Of a stretch of DNA of 64,000 nt, positions 58,586-64,000 are shown piece after piece; position 1 is the first letter of the stretch; each line of letters opens with the position of its first letter. Source of the stretch: Actinomadura hibisca NBRC 15177. Lineage in GTDB: Bacteria; Actinomycetota; Actinomycetes; Streptosporangiales; Streptosporangiaceae. Location: positions 1-64,000 of the forward strand of contig NZ_BCRO01000039.1 of assembly GCF_001552635.1 (NCBI RefSeq). The letters are read 5' to 3'. Below the pieces are notes generated by a model, which was given only the letters and a program-made list of their open reading frames with translations, had not been told where the DNA came from and made no database searches. The translations under genes were made by a program, and so were the position numbers.

Positions 58586-60594
58586 CTCGTTGTTCTCCGG
58601 AGCGTGAAGATGTGGGCAGGCTGGTGGTGGGGGTCGAGGCGCACGTAGTTGGCCTGCCGCCAGGTGTAGGTCTCGCCGGACAGCTCGTCGGTGACGGCGA
58701 ACTCGGCGTCGTGCTCCAGACCGAGGGCGTGCAGGTCGAGGTGGACGGTCGCCTCGCGGGCCTGATGGGGGTTGAGGTTCACCACCGCGATCACGACGTC
58801 GTCCAGCAGCTTCTTCGAGAAGCACACGAACTCGTCCTGGTCGATGTGGTGGAACCGCAGGTTGCGCAGCCGCTGCAACGCCGGATGCGCCCGCCGCAGC
58901 GCGTTCAGCCGCGCGATGAGCGGGGCGATGCTGCGGCCCCCGCCCTCGGCGGCCTCCCAGTCGCGCGGCCTGAGCTGGTACTTCTCGGAGTCGCGGTACT
59001 CCTCACTGCCGGGCCGGACGGGGGTGTTCTCGATCAGCTCGTACCCGGAGTAGACGCCCCAGGTCGGCGACAGCAGCGCGGCCAGCACGGCCCGGATCTC
59101 GAAGGCGGGCCGGCCGCCGTGCACCAGGTACTCGTTGAGGATGTCGGGGGTGTTGACGAAGACGTTGGGCCGCATGTGGGTCGCGGCGTCCCCGGCCAGC
59201 TCCTGGAAGTAGCCCTCGATCTCGTGCCGGGCGTTCTTCCAGGTGAAGTAGGTGTAGGACTGGTGGAAGCCGATCTTGGCCAGGGTGTGCATCATCGCGG
59301 GCCGGGTGAACGCCTCGGCGAGGAACAACACGTCGGGGTCGGTGCGGGCGACCTCGGCCAGCAGCCGCTCCCAGAACGGCACCGGCTTGGTGTGCGGGTT
59401 GTCCACCCGGAAGATCCGCACGCCGTGGTCCATCCAGTGCCGCAACACCCGCAGGATCTCGGCGTAGACGCCCTCGGGGTCGTTGTCGAAGTTGAGCGGG
59501 TAGATGTCCTGGTACTTCTTGGGCGGGTTCTCGGCGTAGGCGATGGAGCCGTCGGCGCGGGTGGTGAACCACTCGGGGTGCTCGGCGACCCACGGGTGGT
59601 CGGGCGAGCACTGGAGCGCGAAGTCGAGCGCGACCTCCAGGCCGAGGTCGTTGGCGTAGGCGACGAACGCGTCGAAGTCCTCGATGGTGCCGAGGTCGGG
59701 GTGGACGGCGTCGTGCCCGCCCTCGGGCGAGCCGATCGCCCACGGCGAGCCGGGGTCGTAGGGCCCGGCGTCCAGGGTGTTGTTGGGGCCCTTGCGGAAG
59801 GTGCGGCCGATGGGGTGGATCGGCGGCAGGTACACGACGTCGAAGCCCATCTCGACGACGGCGGGCAGCCGCTTCATCGCGGTGCGGAACGTTCCCGACA
59901 TCGGGCCGCGCCGCCCCAGGGGGTCGATCTGCGCGCCCTCCGAACGCGGGAAGAACTCGTACCACGACCCGTACAGCGCGCGCTCGCGGTGCACCTGGAC
60001 GGGCTGCCACTCGGTGACGGTGAGCAGGTCGCGCAGCGGGTAGCGCTCTTCCAGGTCCAGCACGTCGGGGGCCTGGGCGGCGGCCAGCCGGGTCTCGGTG
60101 GGAACGGTCCGATCGGCGAGCGTGGCGGCCAGCCGGGCGAACACCGGCTGGTCCTTGGCGGGCAGCCCGGCGGCGGCGCGCTCGAACAGCAGCGCGCCCT
60201 CGGCGAACATCAGCTCCACGTCCTGGCCGCGCGGGATCTTGATCTCGGTGTCGTGCCGCCAGTGCGCGACCGGATCGCCCCACGCCTCGACGCGGTAGTG
60301 CCACACGCCCGCCGCCGTCGGCGTGACCTCGGCGGCGAGCCGGTCGAGACCCTTGGCGATCTCGGTCATCCGGGCCGGGGGCAGCTCGCGCCCGTCGGGG
60401 TCGCGGAGCACGGCGGCCGCGCCGAGCATCTCGTGGCCCTCGCGGAACACGGTGGCGCTGATCTGGAAGGTCTCGCCCACCACGGCCTTGGCGGGCCACG
60501 CGCCGCACTCGACGCGCGGCGCCACGTCGAGGATGGGAATGCGGCCAAGTGTGGTCAGATCCGTCTTCTGGGACGTATTGGACTCGATCCGCAT
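58582..60594 (-). CDS. glgE: alpha-1,4-glucan:maltose-1-phosphate maltosyltransferase, 670 aa
   Basis: GH13 subfamily 3 enzyme that extends alpha-glucans from maltose-1-phosphate. N-terminal domain (about 25-120, including GETFQISATVFREGHEML), then the barrel: DVVYLPPIHPIGRTFRKGPNN, the nucleophile Asp in FRVDNPHTKP, the acid Glu in FLAEAFTRP, and WGVYSGYEL near the end. Length is as in Streptomyces and Mycobacterium. The ATG at 60594 starts MRIESNTSQKTDL. It is the first gene of the operon, divergent from a VanZ gene across a 186-bp gap. Confidence 0.95.
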
Positions 60595-60780
60595 GCGCCA
60601 TCCCCTACCCGCTCGTGATTTCCAAAACCGTCCATGCCCCCGATCGGCCCCTTACCGCCTCGTAGGGGGACCTAACTTTGCGCCACACATCACTACCGCC
60701 CCGCTCGGAACGCCGCCGGTGAGGCCGGTTGCGGACACCTCGCGGCGAACCCGGCGGGCCGCCCGACCGTCTTTCCAGAC

Positions 60781-61335
60781 GTGCCGGATCATGTGCCGAT
60801 CGAGGCGCTGCGGGCGCTGGCGTTGTGGACGGTGACCGTCGCGGCGGCCGTCCTCGCGGTGTGGCGGCCGCTGGTGCGCCGCACCGGGTGGGCGCGGCTG
60901 CCGACGCTGGCGCTGCTGGTGTGGACGGGGCTGGTGTTGTCGATGACGCTGCCGATGCGCGTGGGCCCGGGGGCGGGCGGCCGGATGGCGCACTGCGCGG
61001 CCGATCCGGCCACCGACGTCGTCCGGTCGGTCGAGATCTTCGGCACGCGGGGCCTGGAGGACGTGATGAACGTGGCGTTGTGGGTGCCGTGCGGCTTCCT
61101 GGCCGTGCTGGCGACGCGCCGCGCCCTCGCCGCGCCCGCCGTGCTCGCGCTCGGCTTCGTGGGGGTGGAGTTCCTCCAGGCGCTGGACCCGGGCCGCGAG
61201 TGCGACCCCGGTGACTGGCTCTACAACTCCGCTGGCGTGGCCGTCGGAGCGGCGGTCGCGTCGCTGGTCATCGCGGTGCTGGGACGGGTGTCGGGGCAAG
61301 GGCGGCGAGCGGGGGCGGACCGGTCCGTGAGGTGA
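60781..61335 (+). CDS. VanZ-like membrane protein, 184 aa
   Basis: Four to five membrane helices with the VanZ-type ending: VMNVALWVPCGFLAVLATRR, LGFVGVEFLQALDPGRECDPGDWLYNSAGVAVG; the E-x-x-Q and D-x-x-x-N residues in the last helices are the family core. VanZ gives low teicoplanin resistance in enterococci; the actinomycete homologues have no proven role. The GTG at 60781 is the start. It is divergent from glgE and 55 bp upstream of glgP. Confidence 0.85.
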   Translation: MPDHVPIEALRALALWTVTVAAAVLAVWRPLVRRTGWARLPTLALLVWTGLVLSMTLPMRVGPGAGGRMAHCAADPATDVVRSVEIFGTRGLEDVMNVALWVPCGFLAVLATRRALAAPAVLALGFVGVEFLQALDPGRECDPGDWLYNSAGVAVGAAVASLVIAVLGRVSGQGRRAGADRSVR

Positions 61336-61390
61336 TGTTCTCCTCGCCGGACTCGCGAATCACCGTGATCAACGCATAACGTGGCGGTGC

Positions 61391-63985
61391 GTGAAGGCAA
61401 TTCGACGACTCACCGTACGTACCGTCCTTCCCGAACCCCTACGCCCACTCGAAGAACTCATCCTCAACCTGCGCTGGTCCTGGCACCACGAGACGCTGGA
61501 CCTGTTCCGGGCGGTGGACCCGGCGCTGTGGGAGGCCGTCGGGCACGACCCGGTGCGGCTGCTGGGCGAGGTCGCCCCCGAGCGGCTGGACCAGCTCGCC
61601 CACGACCGTCGCTTCCTGCGCCGCCTCCAGGACGCCGTCGAGGAGCTGCGCGAGTACCTGACGGCCGACCGCTGGTACCAGTCGCGGCCGGGCGCCCCGG
61701 CGGCCATCGCCTACTTCTCGCCCGAGTACGGGATCACCGCCGCGCTGCCGCAGTACTCCGGCGGCCTCGGCATCCTGGCGGGCGACCACCTCAAGACCGC
61801 CAGCGACATGGGCGTGCCGATCGTCGGCGTCGGCCTGCTGTACCGGCACGGCTACTTCGCCCAGTCGTTGTCGCCCGACGGGTGGCAGCTGGAGCGCTAC
61901 CCGCCGATCGACCCCAACGGCCTGCCGCTGACGCTGCTGCGCGAGCCCGACGGCACGCCGGTGCGGGTGGCCATCGGCCTGCCGCAGGGCCACGACCTGC
62001 ACGCCCAGGTGTGGCTGGTGCGCGTCGGCCGGGTGCCGCAACTGCTGCTGGACTCCGACGTCGAGGACAACGACCAGGCCGCCCGCGACATCACCGACCG
62101 CCTGTACGGCGGCGGCGGCGACCACCGGCTCCTCCAGGAGATGTTGCTCGGCATCGGCGGGGTGCGGGCCATCCGCGCCTACTGCCGCATCACCGGCCAC
62201 CCCGCGCCGGAGGTGTTCCACACCAACGAGGGGCACGCCGGGTTCCTCGGCCTGGAGCGCATCCGCGAGCTGATCTCGGAGGAGGGCCTCAGCTTCGACG
62301 AGGCGCTGGAGGCCACCCGCGCGTCCACGGTGTTCACCACGCACACGCCCGTCCCGGCGGGCATCGACCGCTTCCCCCGCGAGCTGGTCCACAAGTACTT
62401 CGGCGGCGCGAACGAGGAGGCCGAGGTCCCGGTCGAGCGCGTGCTCGACCTGGGCGCCGAGACCTACCCCGACGGCGATCCGACCGTGTTCAACATGGCG
62501 GTCATGGGGATGCGCCTCGCGCAGCGCGTGAACGGCGTCTCCAAGCTGCACGGCGCCGTCAGCCGGGAGATGTTCGGCGGCCTGTGGGGCGGCTTCGACA
62601 CCGCCGAGGTGCCGGTCGGGTCGATCACCAACGGCGTGCACGCGGGCACCTGGGTGGCCCGCGAGATCCTCGACCTGGCCGCCCGCGAGGTGCCGTCGGT
62701 GCTGGAGTCGGGGCACGGCTGGGACGGGGTGCGCGGCGTCCCCGAGCACGAGATCTGGCGGGTGCGCCGCGAGCTGCGCGAACGCCTGGTGCACGAGGCG
62801 CGCCGCCGCCTGCGCGAGTCGTGGCGGCAGCGCGGCGCGAGCGCCGCCGAGATCGCCTGGATCGACGACGCGCTCGACCCCGACGTGCTGACCATCGGGT
62901 TCGCGCGCCGGGTGCCGTCCTACAAGCGGCTGACGCTGATGATGCGCGACCCCGAGCGGCTGCGCGCGCTGCTGCTGGACCCCGAGCGGCCGGTGCAGAT
63001 CGTCATCGCCGGGAAGGCGCACCCCGCCGACGAGGGCGGCAAGCGCCTGATCCAGGACATCGTGCGGTTCGCCGACGGCGAGGACGTGCGGCACCGCATC
63101 GTGTTCCTGCCCGACTACGACATGGCGCTCGGCCAGTCGCTGGTGCAGGGCTGCGACGTGTGGATGAACAACCCGCTGCGCCCGCTGGAGGCGTGCGGCA
63201 CCTCGGGCATGAAGGCGGCGCTGAACGGCGGGCTCAACCTGTCGATCCGCGACGGCTGGTGGGACGAGTGGGCCGACGGCCAGAACGGCTGGGACGTCCC
63301 GTCCGCCGACGGCCTGGCCGCGCCCGACCGCCGCGACGCGCTGGAGGCCGCCGCGCTCTACGAGCTGGTCGGCGAGCACGTCGCGGTCACCTTCTACGAC
63401 CGCGACTCCTCCGGCCTGCCGCGCCGCTGGCTGGAGATGGTCAAGCACACCATCGCCACGCTCGGCCCGAAGGTGCTGGCCAACCGGATGTTGCGCGACT
63501 ACGTGGAGGACTACTACGTCCCGGCCGCCGTGTCGGGCCGCGCGATGGCCGCCGACTCGCACTCGGGCGCCCGCGCGCTCGCGGCGTGGAAGCAGCGCGT
63601 CGTGAAGGCGTGGCCGGGGGTGGCGGTCGAGCACGTGGAGTCGTCGGGCGAGGAGAGCCCGCACGTCGGGACGGGCCTGCCGGTGCGGGTGGTGGTCGAC
63701 CTGGGCGGCCTGGACCCGGCCGACGTGACGGTGGAGGCCGTCTACGGCCGGGTCGACGACGCCGACGCGCTGGTCGAGCCGTCCTACCTGGAGCTGACCG
63801 GCGGCGAGCCGGTGGAGGACGGCCGGCGGCGCTACGTGGGAGAGATCCCGCTGACGCGCAGCGGGGCGTTCGGCTACAGCGTCCGCGTGGTGCCGCACCA
63901 CGCGGGGCTGGCGGGCCGGGCCGAGATGGGCCTGGTCGCGCTGCCGCCCGCGCCGCACGGGATGACGAACGGCGACCTGCGCTGA
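61391..63985 (+). CDS. glgP: alpha-glucan phosphorylase, 864 aa
   Basis: PLP-dependent GT35 phosphorylase of the short bacterial/archaeal type that releases glucose-1-phosphate from alpha-glucan ends. Evidence: ILNLRWSWHHETLDLFRAVDP at the start, YFSPEYGITAALPQYSGGLGILAGDH, FHTNEGHAGFLGLERI, and the cofactor Lys in CGTSGMKAALNGGLNLS. The start is GTG at 61391. The N-terminal extension (about 1-90) is of the DUF3417 type found in this subgroup. It starts on the plus strand beyond VanZ, opposite to the glgE operon, so synthesis and breakdown genes are adjacent. Confidence 0.94.
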   Translation: MKAIRRLTVRTVLPEPLRPLEELILNLRWSWHHETLDLFRAVDPALWEAVGHDPVRLLGEVAPERLDQLAHDRRFLRRLQDAVEELREYLTADRWYQSRPGAPAAIAYFSPEYGITAALPQYSGGLGILAGDHLKTASDMGVPIVGVGLLYRHGYFAQSLSPDGWQLERYPPIDPNGLPLTLLREPDGTPVRVAIGLPQGHDLHAQVWLVRVGRVPQLLLDSDVEDNDQAARDITDRLYGGGGDHRLLQEMLLGIGGVRAIRAYCRITGHPAPEVFHTNEGHAGFLGLERIRELISEEGLSFDEALEATRASTVFTTHTPVPAGIDRFPRELVHKYFGGANEEAEVPVERVLDLGAETYPDGDPTVFNMAVMGMRLAQRVNGVSKLHGAVSREMFGGLWGGFDTAEVPVGSITNGVHAGTWVAREILDLAAREVPSVLESGHGWDGVRGVPEHEIWRVRRELRERLVHEARRRLRESWRQRGASAAEIAWIDDALDPDVLTIGFARRVPSYKRLTLMMRDPERLRALLLDPERPVQIVIAGKAHPADEGGKRLIQDIVRFADGEDVRHRIVFLPDYDMALGQSLVQGCDVWMNNPLRPLEACGTSGMKAALNGGLNLSIRDGWWDEWADGQNGWDVPSADGLAAPDRRDALEAAALYELVGEHVAVTFYDRDSSGLPRRWLEMVKHTIATLGPKVLANRMLRDYVEDYYVPAAVSGRAMAADSHSGARALAAWKQRVVKAWPGVAVEHVESSGEESPHVGTGLPVRVVVDLGGLDPADVTVEAVYGRVDDADALVEPSYLELTGGEPVEDGRRRYVGEIPLTRSGAFGYSVRVVPHHAGLAGRAEMGLVALPPAPHGMTNGDLR

Positions 63986-64000
63986 CGGGCGGGCCCGGGG

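Overview
The window is very GC-rich with strong G/C third-position bias, GTG/TTG starts, tightly overlapping genes and an encoded tRNA-Sec. Together with a GlgE/TreS/maltokinase glycogen pathway and an F420-type (DDN-like) nitroreductase, this points to a large-genome filamentous actinomycete. A Thermomonosporaceae/Streptosporangiales-type organism (Actinomadura-like) is my guess; I cannot fix the genus from sequence alone.

Region 1 (1-11.7 kb) is a carbohydrate-use locus: a GH20 hexosaminidase, a peptide/oligosaccharide-type ABC importer (lipoprotein, permease, permease-ATPase fusion, second ATPase), a TetR regulator, a GH3 and a GH1 beta-glucosidase. Three near-identical 16-bp palindromes lie upstream of the GH20, the importer/TetR pair and the GH1, so the locus looks like one local regulon.

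Region 2 (11.9-24.1 kb) is accessory. It opens with a two-gene overlapping operon: a membrane-anchored NACHT ATPase that carries a second AAA-like ATPase at its C terminus, and a related ATPase with an Arg-substituted P-loop fused to a GT4-type glycosyltransferase. This is my main candidate for an undescribed conflict or signalling system. Then come an anti-sigma-type ATP-binding protein, a small gene interrupted by an in-frame TGA, a minus-strand operon of a 40-residue peptide, a JmjC oxygenase, an aldo/keto reductase and an APH-fold kinase (a possible modified-peptide pathway), and a divergent pair, HTH-SLOG plus RibD-type reductase. An 80-bp direct repeat (94% identical) bounds the last 5 kb.

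Region 3 (24.1-38.7 kb) is mixed housekeeping: HxlR/VOC, nitroreductase, a DUF1963-like protein, an AI-2E-family transporter, oleate hydratase with a TetR regulator and divergent hydrolase, selC (tRNA-Sec), hutI, a ferritin-like protein, a kinase-thioesterase-SppA-flavin reductase operon, a NUDIX-PIN-like fusion and an ACT protein.

Region 4 (38.7-64 kb) alternates alpha-glucan metabolism (glgB; glgE-treS-mak; glgP) with surface polysaccharide functions: GH39-like/P450/GNAT, a GntR regulator, and a seven-gene operon of glycosyltransferases, GNAT, deacetylase, flippase and a polytopic membrane protein. I saw no transposase, integrase, rRNA or CRISPR array.
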